Shown here: positions 51,240 to 60,580 of the stretch, piece by piece
Layout: the number at the start of each line of letters is the position of its first letter
Position numbering within the stretch: position 1 is the stretch's first letter
Assembly (NCBI RefSeq): GCF_006438925.1
Contig: NZ_RCZA01000007.1
Location: forward strand, 127,611 to 191,610
DNA from: Pseudomonas mandelii
GTDB lineage: Bacteria > Pseudomonadota > Gammaproteobacteria > Pseudomonadales > Pseudomonadaceae
DNA: 64,000 nucleotides
Direction: 5' to 3'
The notes under the pieces: model-generated
The model's input: the letters and a program-made list of their open reading frames with translations, nothing else
Database searches by the model: none
Told to the model about the DNA's origin: nothing
Translations under genes and position numbers: made by a program

Positions 51240-51271
51240 GCCGGCACTTTGAAAGCAGGCAGGAAGCTCTC

Positions 51272-52114
51272 GTGCTCAGCAACAAGACATTCCAAGACGA
51301 CTTTCCATTCACCTTCTGCCTTTTCAATACCACGCTACACCTTAGCGAGCAGCCTTCAGCCGAAGCACAACAGGCGCTCGAACACCTCATACACAAACGA
51401 CGCGCCCGCAAGCTCACCCGCGCGAGTGCACCGTTGGCCTCCGGCGACACGCCGCTGTTCGCCAAGGTCCAGCCGCTGGATACCTTGAAGGCAAAAGTGC
51501 GTGTGACCTTTGGCAAGCCACAGCGCAATGGTCGATTCGACTGGCCGCTGGAAGAGCTGATCAATACGCTCGAAGCGCAACGCCGTGGCGTACAAATGCC
51601 GCCGCTGCAAGGGTTCGGTTACACCAAGGACCGACTGGGGCTGACCCAGGAATATTTCATTATCACGCGCCTGCTCGACGATCATATCGACGGTGTGCAA
51701 TGGCTTAAACGCAACCCGGACAGTGTCGAAACATTCATTCTCGACGCCTTCGAATTGCTGAGCTCCCTGTCCCGGAAGAGCATCACGCACATGGATTTCT
51801 GGGCTGGAAACATTATGATCCCGGAAACGCCGCGGACCCCGCTCAAAGCCATCGACTTTGAAAACTGCTTTGCCGGCCAGACAAACCATCAAAGCGAAAC
51901 CCTCGGTTTTCAACTGGGCTTCTTCTATCGCCGGGACATCTACAAGCTCATCACCGAAGCCACCTATGACCGACTGGTGGACGAGTACATTCGACAGATC
52001 CCGGGTATCTCGAAGGAAAAATTCAACGAGGTATACCTCGCGAGCAAACATGAATATGTGGGCCGCAAGCAACGTCGCGAAGTGTTCCTCAATGGCAAGC
52101 TGATCACCGGTTGA
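51272..52114 (+). CDS. Lipopolysaccharide-kinase-like protein
   Basis: A 280-residue protein with a kinase-type catalytic core. It has a possible ATP-binding Lys65 (LFAKVQ), the catalytic loop ITHMDFWAGNIMI (H173, D175, N180) and the metal-binding AIDFEN (D195). This matches the WaaP/Kdo-kinase/InaA group that phosphorylates LPS core sugars. There is no signal peptide. The GTG start has AGGAAG six bases upstream. It is monocistronic with its own promoter. The real substrate is unknown; the kinase-fold call is more secure than the LPS link. Confidence 0.8.
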   Translation: MLSNKTFQDDFPFTFCLFNTTLHLSEQPSAEAQQALEHLIHKRRARKLTRASAPLASGDTPLFAKVQPLDTLKAKVRVTFGKPQRNGRFDWPLEELINTLEAQRRGVQMPPLQGFGYTKDRLGLTQEYFIITRLLDDHIDGVQWLKRNPDSVETFILDAFELLSSLSRKSITHMDFWAGNIMIPETPRTPLKAIDFENCFAGQTNHQSETLGFQLGFFYRRDIYKLITEATYDRLVDEYIRQIPGISKEKFNEVYLASKHEYVGRKQRREVFLNGKLITG

Positions 52115-52220
52115 CTCATCCTCTTCGCCAATCGGCAGCCGGCGTACGTCGAATGGCATTGACTCTGCAATGCCAGGAGCCAATACGTTAAACTTGCGCC
52201 ATTGCTGTCTGGAGCTACTT

Positions 52221-53510
52221 ATGCGCGAAGAGTTGAACCAAGGCCTGATCGATTTCCTCAAGGCCTCCCCTACCCCATTCCATGCCACCGCCAGCCTTGT
52301 TCAGCGCCTGGAAGCGGCGGGCTATCAACGCCTTGACGAGCGCGAGCCATGGACCACCGAAGCCAACGGTCGTTACTACGTCACCCGTAACGACTCGTCG
52401 ATCGTCGCGTTCAAAATGGGCCGTCATTCGCCCCTGCACGGCGGCATTCGCCTGGTTGGCGCGCACACCGACAGCCCGTGCCTACGGGTCAAACCCCAGC
52501 CGGAACTGCAACGTCAGGGCTTCTGGCAACTGGGCGTCGAAGTCTATGGCGGCGCACTGCTGGCACCATGGTTCGACCGTGACCTGTCCCTGGCCGGCCG
52601 CGTGACCTTCCGCCGTGACGGCAAAGTCGAGAGCCAGCTGGTCGACTTCAAGGCGCCGATCGCCATCATCCCGAACCTGGCCATTCACCTGAACCGTGAA
52701 GCCAACATGGGCTGGGCGATCAACGCCCAGACCGAACTGCCGCCGATCCTTGCGCAATTTGCCGGTGACGAGCGTGTGGACTTCCGTGCCGTGCTCACCG
52801 ATCAACTCGCCCGCGAACATGGCTTGAACGCCGACGTGGTGCTCGACTATGAGCTGAGCTTCTACGACACCCAAAGCGCTGCGGTCATCGGCCTGCATGG
52901 CGACTTCATTGCCGGGGCGCGCCTGGACAACCTGCTGTCGTGCTATGCCGGCCTGCAAGCCTTGCTGACCACCGAAACCGACGAAACCTGCGTGCTGGTC
53001 TGCAACGACCACGAAGAAGTCGGTTCCTGCTCGGCCTGCGGCGCCGATGGCCCGATGCTGGAACAGACGCTGCGTCGCCTGCTGCCTGAAGGCGATGAGT
53101 TCGTGCGCACCATTCAGAAATCCCTGCTGGTCTCGGCTGACAACGCCCACGGCGTGCATCCCAACTACGCCGACAAGCACGATGCCAATCACGGCCCGAA
53201 ACTCAACGCCGGCCCGGTGATCAAGGTCAACAGCAACCAGCGCTACGCCACCAACAGCGAAACCGCCGGGTTCTTCCGTCACCTGTGCATGGCCGAAGAA
53301 GTGCCGGTACAGAGCTTCGTGGTGCGCAGCGACATGGGTTGCGGCTCGACCATCGGCCCGATCACCGCCAGTCACCTGGGCGTGCGCACCGTCGACATCG
53401 GCCTGCCAACCTTCGCCATGCACTCGATCCGTGAACTGTGCGGCAGCCATGATCTGGCGCACCTGGTCAAAGTGCTGAGCGCGTTTTACGCCTGCCGCGA
53501 ACTGCCGTAA
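52221..53510 (+). CDS. apeB: M18-family aminopeptidase
   Basis: Di-zinc cytosolic aminopeptidase (aspartyl-aminopeptidase type), 429 residues. Metal-binding motifs are GAHTDSPCLRVKPQP (His), AGARLDNLLSCYAG (Asp), NDHEEVGSCSACGA (Glu-Glu) and the late ELCGSHDLAHLVKV (His). The start at 52221 has GGAG seven bases upstream; a 51-bp extension is unconserved. It is followed by a class B REP. Confidence 0.95.
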   Translation: MREELNQGLIDFLKASPTPFHATASLVQRLEAAGYQRLDEREPWTTEANGRYYVTRNDSSIVAFKMGRHSPLHGGIRLVGAHTDSPCLRVKPQPELQRQGFWQLGVEVYGGALLAPWFDRDLSLAGRVTFRRDGKVESQLVDFKAPIAIIPNLAIHLNREANMGWAINAQTELPPILAQFAGDERVDFRAVLTDQLAREHGLNADVVLDYELSFYDTQSAAVIGLHGDFIAGARLDNLLSCYAGLQALLTTETDETCVLVCNDHEEVGSCSACGADGPMLEQTLRRLLPEGDEFVRTIQKSLLVSADNAHGVHPNYADKHDANHGPKLNAGPVIKVNSNQRYATNSETAGFFRHLCMAEEVPVQSFVVRSDMGCGSTIGPITASHLGVRTVDIGLPTFAMHSIRELCGSHDLAHLVKVLSAFYACRELP

Positions 53511-53530
53511 TCCCTAAAACAATCGCGCCT

Positions 53531-53615
53531 CTGTAGGAGCTGCCGAAGGCTGCGATCTTTTGATCTTGTTTTTAAAAGCAACAATCAAAAGATCGCAGCC
53601 TTCGGCAGCTCCTAC
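53531..53615. repeat. Class B REP inverted pair
   Basis: CTGTAGGAGCTGCCGAAGGC ... GCCTTCGGCAGCTCCTACA arms around an AT-rich spacer, just after apeB. Confidence 0.9.
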
Positions 53616-53668
53616 AATTCAAAATCGACCTAAACTTTAAAACATCCCCTACGACAAGGCAGTCGCTC

Positions 53669-53845
53669 ATGATCTCGTTGTCTTCGTTTCATGCCATGCT
53701 GATCCCGATTCTTGCCGGGATGATCATGCTGGCAATCGGTTTCAATTTTCGCGACAAGAACGCCGGCGTGTTCGCGATGTGGATCGGCATGTTGATGATC
53801 CTCGCCACCGTGGTTTTCAAGATCCTCGCCAAACTCAACGAATAA
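53669..53845 (+). CDS. Small two-helix membrane protein, 58 residues
   Basis: The ATG at 53669 opens 58 codons to TAA. The protein has two hydrophobic helices, AMLIPILAGMIMLAIGF (about residues 9-25) and GVFAMWIGMLMILATVVFKI (about 33-52), joined by the polar NFRDKNAG. Codon use and third-position GC look like real Pseudomonas coding DNA. It lies 78 bp before the mechanosensitive-channel gene and could be cotranscribed with it. Not recognised. Confidence 0.65.
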   Translation: MISLSSFHAMLIPILAGMIMLAIGFNFRDKNAGVFAMWIGMLMILATVVFKILAKLNE

Positions 53846-53923
53846 ATCCTCGCCCCTGGCTCGCATTGATTTTGACGGGCTCGTACACTCGGTCGATCTG
53901 CTCATCCCGAGGTTGACCGCCTA

Positions 53924-56077
53924 GTGTTCGCTCGTCTTTTTGCCCTGCCGTGTTTGCTCCTTGCCTGCCTCATGACGCTGCTGCCGATGGCACCCGCTCA
54001 GGCGGTCGGCCTGCCCAGCCTGCTCAACAGCTCGGCAAAACAGCCAGAGGCGCAAGAGCCCTTGGGGCAATCCCTGGACGAAGTGATCAAGTCGCTGGAG
54101 AACGATCAGCAACGCACCAAATTGCTGGCGGATTTGAAGAAGCTGCGCGATGCCACCAAAAAGGCCCAGCCAGTCGCCGAAGAAGGCGTCCTGGGACTGA
54201 TCGGTGGCACCCTCGCCAGTTTCGAAAAACAGTTTTCCGGCGCGGACAGCCCTCTCACTCGCTGGTCCGAAGAGTTCAAACTGGCTGAGGATGAACTGAC
54301 AGCGCTGGTGCTGCCGGCCAATGAATGGCTGCCGATCATCTTTGCCTTTGCCATGATCCTGATGCTCTGGAGCTTGTTGGCCGCCGCGCTAATCTGGGTC
54401 AGCCACCGGGTGCGGATGCGCTTTGGCCTGACCGAAGAACTGCCGCAGCACCCCAAGGCCCTGGACATGTTGCGCTTCGCCCTGCGCAAACTCGGGCCGT
54501 GGCTGATTGCTTTGGTCATGACGGTCTACATGAGCTACGCCCTGCCCTCGTCATTGGGCAAAAGCCTGGCGATGGTGTTGGCTTATGCGCTGGTGGTCGG
54601 CACCTGTTTTTCGGCAATCTGCGTGATCGCCTTTTCGGTGCTCGACGGCCCACACCGCCACCGCGCCTTGTACATCCTGCGGCATCAAGCCTTTCGACCG
54701 CTGTGGCTGATCGGCAGTTTCGCCGCCTTCGGTGAAGCCCTGAGCGATCCGCGACTGGTCGAAAGCCTTGGTATTCATCTGGCGCACACCGCCGCGACGG
54801 TCGCCAACGTACTGGCGGCATTGTCCACGGGGCTGTTCATCCTGCGGTTCCGTCGCCCCATCGCCCACTTGATCCGCAACCAACCGCTGTCCCGACGCCT
54901 GACCCGCCGCGCCCTCAGCGACACGATCGAGATCCTCGGGACCTTCTGGTACATGCCGGCGCTGGTGCTGGTGGGTATTTCGCTGTTCGCCACGTTCGTC
55001 TCGGCCGGCGATACCAGCACCGCACTGCGTCAGTCGCTGATCTGCACCGTGCTGCTGGTGTTGTGCATGGTCATCAACGGCTTGGTGCGCCGCCATTCAC
55101 TCAAACCTCAGCGCAGCGTGAAGCGTCATGCACTGTATTCGGATCGCCTGAAAAGCTTCTTCTACACACTCGCCCACTTGGTGGTGTGGCTGGCGTTCAT
55201 CGAGCTCGGCCTGCGGGTCTGGGGCATGTCGCTGATCCGATTCACCGAAGGCGAAGGCCATGAAGTCAGCGTCAAACTGTTCAGCCTCGGCGGCACGCTG
55301 ATTTTTGCCTGGCTGATCTGGATTCTCAGCGACACCGCCGTGCATCACGCCCTCACACGCTCGCGCAAAGGCCTGGCAAATGCCCGCGCGCAGACAATGA
55401 TGCCGTTGATCCGCAACGTGTTGTTCGTGGCGATTTTCATCATTGCGCTGATCGTCGCCCTGGCGAACATGGGCATGAACGTCACACCCTTGCTGGCCGG
55501 TGCCGGCGTGATCGGTCTGGCCATCGGTTTCGGTGCACAGTCGCTGGTGGCGGACCTGATCACCGGGCTGTTCATCATCATCGAAGACTCGCTGGCCATC
55601 GACGACTACGTGGACGTTGGCGGCCACCTGGGCACCGTCGAAGGGCTGACCATTCGTACCGTGCGCCTGCGGGACATCGACGGCATCGTCCACACCATTC
55701 CGTTCAGCGAAATCAAAAGCATCAAGAACTACTCCCGGGAGTTCGGCTACGCGATTTTCCGGGTGGCGATACCTTCCAATATGGACATCGATAACGCGAT
55801 CAAACTGATGCGCGACGTCGGCCAGAAGATGCGCAACGACCCACTGCAACGGCGCAACATCTGGTCGCCACTGGAGATTCAGGGTGTCGAGAGTTTCGAG
55901 TCAGGCAACGCGATTCTTCGTGCCCGGTTCAAGACCGCACCGATCAAGCAATGGGAAGTGTCCCGAGCGTTCAACCTGTCACTCAAGCGGCACCTGGACG
56001 AAGCCGGGCTCGATCTGGCGACGCCACGCATGAGCGTGCAAGTCATCGCGGCAGGTGGCGGCCAAGTGCAGGAATAG
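53924..56077 (+). CDS. MscS-family mechanosensitive channel, large form
   Basis: Inner-membrane channel of 717 residues from a GTG start. It has a signal peptide (LLACLMTLLPMAPAQA), a periplasmic helical region to about residue 120 and roughly ten membrane helices. The conserved MscS pore and beta domain follows at about residues 480-600: LLAGAGVIGLAIGFGAQSLV, the Gly/Ala-rich TM3-like pore helix, then DDYVDVGGHLGTVEGLTIRT. A cytoplasmic C-terminal cage domain completes it. It would release solutes on hypo-osmotic shock; the size resembles YbdG/YbiO-type multi-helix members. Confidence 0.92.
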   Translation: MFARLFALPCLLLACLMTLLPMAPAQAVGLPSLLNSSAKQPEAQEPLGQSLDEVIKSLENDQQRTKLLADLKKLRDATKKAQPVAEEGVLGLIGGTLASFEKQFSGADSPLTRWSEEFKLAEDELTALVLPANEWLPIIFAFAMILMLWSLLAAALIWVSHRVRMRFGLTEELPQHPKALDMLRFALRKLGPWLIALVMTVYMSYALPSSLGKSLAMVLAYALVVGTCFSAICVIAFSVLDGPHRHRALYILRHQAFRPLWLIGSFAAFGEALSDPRLVESLGIHLAHTAATVANVLAALSTGLFILRFRRPIAHLIRNQPLSRRLTRRALSDTIEILGTFWYMPALVLVGISLFATFVSAGDTSTALRQSLICTVLLVLCMVINGLVRRHSLKPQRSVKRHALYSDRLKSFFYTLAHLVVWLAFIELGLRVWGMSLIRFTEGEGHEVSVKLFSLGGTLIFAWLIWILSDTAVHHALTRSRKGLANARAQTMMPLIRNVLFVAIFIIALIVALANMGMNVTPLLAGAGVIGLAIGFGAQSLVADLITGLFIIIEDSLAIDDYVDVGGHLGTVEGLTIRTVRLRDIDGIVHTIPFSEIKSIKNYSREFGYAIFRVAIPSNMDIDNAIKLMRDVGQKMRNDPLQRRNIWSPLEIQGVESFESGNAILRARFKTAPIKQWEVSRAFNLSLKRHLDEAGLDLATPRMSVQVIAAGGGQVQE

Positions 56078-56142
56078 CACTTAACTGCGGCGCTAAAGTC
56101 ATAGGCACTGAAGCCAAAAAACAATAGCCAAGGAGAGTATCG

Positions 56143-57480
56143 ATGCAGCTGACCCGCATTGCACAAACGTGTTTGCTGACCTTGTTCGGCGCACTGGCCG
56201 GCCACGCCAGCGCCGACACACTGGAAGGCGCCCGCACGCACATCGCCGAACAGGCCAAAGCCCTGGAACCCGAGCTGCTGGAAACCCGCCGCGATATCCA
56301 CGCCCATCCGGAACTGGGCAACACCGAAAAACGCACGTCGGAACTGGTCGCCAAACAACTCCGCGCCATGGGCCTGGAAGTGAAAACCGACGTAGCCCGC
56401 ACTGGCGTCGTCGCCATCCTCAAAGGCGCTCTGCCCGGACCGACCGTAGCATTGCGTGCCGACATGGATGCACTGCCAGTCAAGGAAGTCTCGGACCTGC
56501 CTTTCGCCTCGAAAGCCAAAGGCACCTACCTCGGTAAAGAAGTCGACGTGATGCACGCCTGCGGCCACGACGCTCATACCGCAATCCTGCTTAGCACGGC
56601 GAAAATTCTTACTGGCATGCGCGAAACCTTGCCCGGCACGGTGGTGTTCTATTTCCAACCGGCAGAAGAAGGCCCAAGCGATTTTATCCCCGATGGCAAA
56701 AACACCTGGGGGGCAAAAATGATGATTGAAGAAGGCGTGATGAAATCGCCGAAACCGGACGCGGTCTTCGGCCTGCACGTCTGGGCCGGCATCCCCGCCG
56801 GCCGGATCGCCTATCGCCCCGGCCCGACCCTGGCCAGCTCCGATGACCTGCGCATTAAAATTCTCGGCAAGCAGACCCACGCCGGGCGCCCGTGGGACGG
56901 TATCGACCCGATCACCGTCGGCGCGCAAACCATCGTCGGCCTGCAAACAGTGGTCAGCCGCCGGACAGACATCTCGTCTTATCCATCAGTGGTCAGCATT
57001 GGCACGATCAACGGCGGCACCCGTTACAACATCATTCCCGAGTCCGTGGACATGAGCGGCACTATCCGCTCCTACGACTACGCCATCCGCCAGAAGCTGC
57101 ACGCAGACGTGCGCCAGACCGTCGAGAAAATCGCCGAAAGCGGCGGTGCCAAAGCTGAAGTGACGATCATCGAAAAGTATGACCCGACGATCAACAACCC
57201 GGCGCTGACCGAGAAAATGCTGCCGACCTTGCGCTGGGCGGCCAAGGACGACGTGGTGCAAGGGCCGTTGGTGGGCGGGGCGGAAGATTTTTCCTTCTAC
57301 GCCAAAGAGGCGCCAGGGCTGTTTGTATTTTTGGGAGTCACGCCCAAAGATCAGGACATGAGCAAGGCTGCGCCGAATCATAATCCGGGGTTCTTCGTGG
57401 ATGAGGCGGCGCTGGTGGTGGGCGTGCGGACGTTGGCGTCTTTGGCCACGGACTATCTCTACGCTAACGCCAAACCCTGA
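56143..57480 (+). CDS. Secreted M20-family amidohydrolase
   Basis: Zn-dependent hydrolase of 445 residues with a signal peptide (RIAQTCLLTLFGALAGHASA), so periplasmic or secreted. M20D motifs are RRDIHAHPELGN, VALRADMDALPV, DVMHACGHDAHTAILL (metal His/Cys/His), FYFQPAEEGP (catalytic Glu) and the C-terminal NHNPGFFVDE. The family includes hippurate and N-acyl-amino-acid hydrolases; the substrate is unknown. A GGAGAG site precedes the ATG. It ends at a bidirectional terminator shared with the helicase. Confidence 0.93.
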   Translation: MQLTRIAQTCLLTLFGALAGHASADTLEGARTHIAEQAKALEPELLETRRDIHAHPELGNTEKRTSELVAKQLRAMGLEVKTDVARTGVVAILKGALPGPTVALRADMDALPVKEVSDLPFASKAKGTYLGKEVDVMHACGHDAHTAILLSTAKILTGMRETLPGTVVFYFQPAEEGPSDFIPDGKNTWGAKMMIEEGVMKSPKPDAVFGLHVWAGIPAGRIAYRPGPTLASSDDLRIKILGKQTHAGRPWDGIDPITVGAQTIVGLQTVVSRRTDISSYPSVVSIGTINGGTRYNIIPESVDMSGTIRSYDYAIRQKLHADVRQTVEKIAESGGAKAEVTIIEKYDPTINNPALTEKMLPTLRWAAKDDVVQGPLVGGAEDFSFYAKEAPGLFVFLGVTPKDQDMSKAAPNHNPGFFVDEAALVVGVRTLASLATDYLYANAKP

Positions 57481-57512
57481 GTCAGAAACCTCGCCCCCTA
57501 AAACGCAGACAA

Positions 57513-57543
57513 AAAAAATCCCCGAACCAGTCGGGGATTTTTT
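57513..57543. terminator. Bidirectional terminator between M20 hydrolase and DEAD-box helicase
   Basis: AAAAATCCCCGA / TCGGGGATTTTTT stem with ACCAG loop, A-run before and T-run after, serving both converging genes. Confidence 0.92.
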
Positions 57544-57571
57544 ATGTTCGATCAATCAGCCCGAGAGCGGA

Positions 57572-59245
57572 TCAATCTTCGCGATAGCGACGCAGCTTCA
57601 ACTGCTTACCGGCAACGCGAGTGTCCTTCAGCTTGGTCAGCAGACGCTCCAGACCATCTTCCGGCAGCTCAACGAGGCTGAAGCTGTCACGCACCTGGAT
57701 GCGACCGATTGCTTCGCGAGCCAGACCACCCTCATTGAGGATAGCGCCCAGCAGGTTCTTGGCAGCGATACCATCACGCGCACCCAGCGCGGTACGGCAA
57801 CGAGCACGACCTTCGGCCAATGGAACCGGAGCACGACGCTCACGATCACCACGGTCGGGACGATCACCGGTACGCTCTGGACGATCGCCACGCGGTGCGT
57901 TGTTCGGCACCAGTGGACGTTCTTTCTCGATGGCAGCCAAGGTCAATGCTTGAGCATTGGTAGCCTTGCGCAGCAGAGCAGCGGCCAGGGCACGCGGGGT
58001 GCAACCGATATCGGCAGTCAGGCGATCCAGCAGATCACCATGGGTCGATTCGGCATCAGCCACCAGCGGCGACAGGCTGTTGGTCAGTTTCTTGATGCGA
58101 GCATCGAGAACAGCCTGAGCGTCCGGCAGGCGAACTTCGGCCACTTTCTGACCGGTTACACGCTCGATCACTTGCAGCATGCGGCGCTCACGTGGAGTCA
58201 CCAGCAGCAGTGCACGACCTTCGCGACCGGCACGGCCAGTACGGCCGATACGGTGAACGTAGGACTCTGGATCGTACGGCATGTCAACGTTGAATACGTG
58301 AGTGATGCGCGGAACGTCCAGACCACGAGCAGCAACGTCGGTCGCCACAACGATGTCCAGACGGCCATCCTTGAGGGATTCGATCACGCGCTCACGTTGG
58401 TTCTGAGCAATGTCACCGTTCAGCGCAGCGGCTTTGTAGCCTTTGGCTTCCAGGGCACTGGCCAGGTCCAGGGTCGCTTGCTTGGTGCGCACGAACATGA
58501 TCAGGGCATCGAAGTCTTCAACTTCCAGCAGGCTCAATACAGCCGAGGTCTTCTGGTCAGCGTGAACCAACAGGTGAGCCTGTTCGATCGCGGTAACGGT
58601 CTGAGTCTTGGTCTGGATCTTCACGTGTTGCGGATCGCGCAGATGGCGTTCGGCAATGGCACGGATCGACTGCGGCAAGGTGGCCGAGAACAATACGGTC
58701 TGACGGGTTGGAGGCAACGACTTGAAGATAACTTCGAGGTCGTCCATGAAACCCAGTTTGAGCATTTCGTCCGCTTCGTCGAGAACCAGGTGGTTCACGG
58801 TCGACAGAACTTTTTCGTCGCGACGCAGGTGGTCGCACAGACGGCCCGGAGTGGCGACAACGATCTGTGCGCCATTACGGATTGCTTTCAGTTGTGGACC
58901 CATAGGGGCGCCGCCGTAAACGGCCACAACGGTAACGCCTGGCATTTGCTTGGCGTAGGTTTCGAAAGCGGTTGCTACTTGCAGCGCCAACTCACGGGTT
59001 GGCGCCAGGATCAGGGCTTGCGGCTCGCGCTTAGCAGGATCGATGCGATGCAGGATCGGCAGGGCGAACGCAGCGGTTTTACCCGTACCGGTTTGCGCCT
59101 GACCAATCATGTCGTGACCGGCCATGATGATCGGGATCGATTGCTGCTGAATAGCCGAAGGTTCTTCGTAGCCAGTCGCGATGACGGCTGCAAGAATGTT
59201 CGGATTAAGATTAAAAGCGGCGAAGCCGCCGGTTTCCTGGGTCAT
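57572..59245 (-). CDS. deaD: DEAD-box ATP-dependent RNA helicase (DeaD/CsdA type)
   Basis: Unwinds RNA in ribosome assembly and cold adaptation. It has 557 residues: Q-motif FNLNPNILAAVIATGYEEPS, Walker A AQTGTGKT, PTRELA, DEAD in VLDEADEML, SAT, ARGLDVP and HRIGRTGRAG. A C-terminal DbpA-like RNA-binding domain starts after the Arg/Asp-rich RPERTGDRPDRGDRERR linker. The start at 59245 (MTQETGGFAAF) is preferred; 51 bp of upstream frame is unconserved. The long upstream gap suggests a regulated leader. Confidence 0.92.
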   Translation of the reverse strand: MTQETGGFAAFNLNPNILAAVIATGYEEPSAIQQQSIPIIMAGHDMIGQAQTGTGKTAAFALPILHRIDPAKREPQALILAPTRELALQVATAFETYAKQMPGVTVVAVYGGAPMGPQLKAIRNGAQIVVATPGRLCDHLRRDEKVLSTVNHLVLDEADEMLKLGFMDDLEVIFKSLPPTRQTVLFSATLPQSIRAIAERHLRDPQHVKIQTKTQTVTAIEQAHLLVHADQKTSAVLSLLEVEDFDALIMFVRTKQATLDLASALEAKGYKAAALNGDIAQNQRERVIESLKDGRLDIVVATDVAARGLDVPRITHVFNVDMPYDPESYVHRIGRTGRAGREGRALLLVTPRERRMLQVIERVTGQKVAEVRLPDAQAVLDARIKKLTNSLSPLVADAESTHGDLLDRLTADIGCTPRALAAALLRKATNAQALTLAAIEKERPLVPNNAPRGDRPERTGDRPDRGDRERRAPVPLAEGRARCRTALGARDGIAAKNLLGAILNEGGLAREAIGRIQVRDSFSLVELPEDGLERLLTKLKDTRVAGKQLKLRRYRED

Positions 59246-59677
59246 GGGTCTGCCTCTAAGTGCATCCGCAAAGACCCATGCTCCAAAGCTGCGCATGCCG
59301 TGTAAGACTCAAGAGTCGCCCTGGCTGCTTTGTCGGCGGGGATTTGCGAAAACGAATGAATGAAAAAGATTCGTCAAGGGAGAGTCCGCTGTGCGGACGT
59401 GCAGCCGAAGCTGACTTCGGGGAATTGCGCTACCTAAACGCGGCCCGGTTAAAGGCCGGCGCGCACTATACCGGAATTCGCTCAAAAAGGGAGCTTTATT
59501 TGTCGGAAAACTGCCGTTTACAGCGTTCTGTCACACGCTTTGCGGATAATCGGGTAACGGTCTATTTTTCCAAGGCCCTGCCCTGCTGACGATCGCGCTA
59601 AAACGGTTCACCCTTGTGACGCCGACCTGCCATCTCACATACCCCTACCCATCCCTTCCCGCCCGAGGAAATGCACC
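59246..59677. other. 432-bp divergent gap holding the helicase leader
   Basis: No gene seen. The helicase promoter and a probable long 5' untranslated region occupy most of it. A stable hairpin CCGAAG-CTGA-CTTCGG lies at 59405-59420. Long leaders with cold-dependent structure are known for csdA-type helicases, but nothing here proves thermoregulation. The right end carries the promoter of the crotonase gene. Confidence 0.4.
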
Positions 59678-60469
59678 ATGAATCAGCCCTGCTCCAGTCG
59701 TGTGAGCCGTGAACGGCACGGTCATGTCCTGATGATCGGCTTGGATCGGGTGGCCAAACGCAACGCCTTCGATCTCGACCTGCTCAATGAATTGAGCCTG
59801 GCCTATGGCGAGTTCGAGGCCGACAGCGAAGCGCGGGTGGCGGTGGTATTCGGCCATGGTGAGCATTTCACCGCAGGGCTGGACCTGGTCAGCGCCAGCG
59901 CGGCCCTGGCTGAAGGCTGGCAGGCCCCGCCCGGAGGCTGCGATCCGTGGGGGGTGTTCGCCGGCCCCAGAGTGAGCAAACCGGTAATTGTCGCCGCGCA
60001 AGGCTACTGCCTGACCATCGGTATCGAATTGATGCTGGCCGCCGATATCAACCTGTGCGCCAGCAACACCCGTTTCGCTCAGAAAGAGGTGCAACGCGGG
60101 CTCTTCCCGTTCGGCGGCGCCACGTTGCGCCTGCATCAGGTCGCTGGCTGGGGCAATGCCATGCGCTGGCTGCTGACCGGCGATGAATTCGATGCCCATG
60201 AGGCGTTGCACCTGGGGTTGGTGCAGGAAGTCATGGCCAGCGAGGATTTACTGCCACGGGCGATTGAGCTGGCTGAGCGGATTGCCCGGCAGGCGCCGCT
60301 TGGGGTTCAGGCGACGTTGATGTCTGCAAGACAGGCGCGTTATGAAGGGGAAACCGCGGCGGCTCAGGCGTTACCGCCGATGGTGAAGAAGTTGCTGGCC
60401 AGTGAGGATGCCCAGGAAGGCGTGCGGGCGATGATCGAGAAGCGGCAAGGCGTGTTCAAAGGGCTTTGA
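59678..60469 (+). CDS. Crotonase / enoyl-CoA hydratase family protein
   Basis: CoA-ester enzyme of 263 residues. Crotonase features are RVAKRNAFDLDLLNELSLAY, the first oxyanion segment FGHGEHFTAGLDL, the second oxyanion loop in AAQGYCLTIGIELMLAADIN, and FAQKEVQRGLFPFGGATLRL. The catalytic Glu pair of typical hydratases is not obvious: the second position is in the QRGLFPFGGA stretch. The reaction could therefore be hydratase, isomerase or hydrolase. It is monocistronic. Confidence 0.9.
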   Translation: MNQPCSSRVSRERHGHVLMIGLDRVAKRNAFDLDLLNELSLAYGEFEADSEARVAVVFGHGEHFTAGLDLVSASAALAEGWQAPPGGCDPWGVFAGPRVSKPVIVAAQGYCLTIGIELMLAADINLCASNTRFAQKEVQRGLFPFGGATLRLHQVAGWGNAMRWLLTGDEFDAHEALHLGLVQEVMASEDLLPRAIELAERIARQAPLGVQATLMSARQARYEGETAAAQALPPMVKKLLASEDAQEGVRAMIEKRQGVFKGL

Positions 60470-60483
60470 GAGATGTATTGGCT

Positions 60484-60569
60484 GTGATGGCCCCTTCGCG
60501 AGCAGGCTCGCTCCCACATTTGAAATGCATTCCCCTGCGGGAGCGAGCCTGCTCGGAAGAGGCCATCAC
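60484..60569. repeat. REPIN, class A, with extended arms
   Basis: CTTCGCGAGCAGGCTCGCTC and GAGCGAGCCTGCTCGGAAG, plus outer GTGATGGCC/GGCCATCAC pairing, between convergent genes. The right copy lacks one CG of the usual CTCGCGAA. Confidence 0.85.
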
Positions 60570-60580
60570 AGGCGACAACA

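Noticed and set aside
57401..59305. 634-codon plus-strand frame over the helicase
   Set aside because: Antisense to a full-length DEAD-box gene with all motifs intact; low-complexity Thr/Gln/Asn composition.
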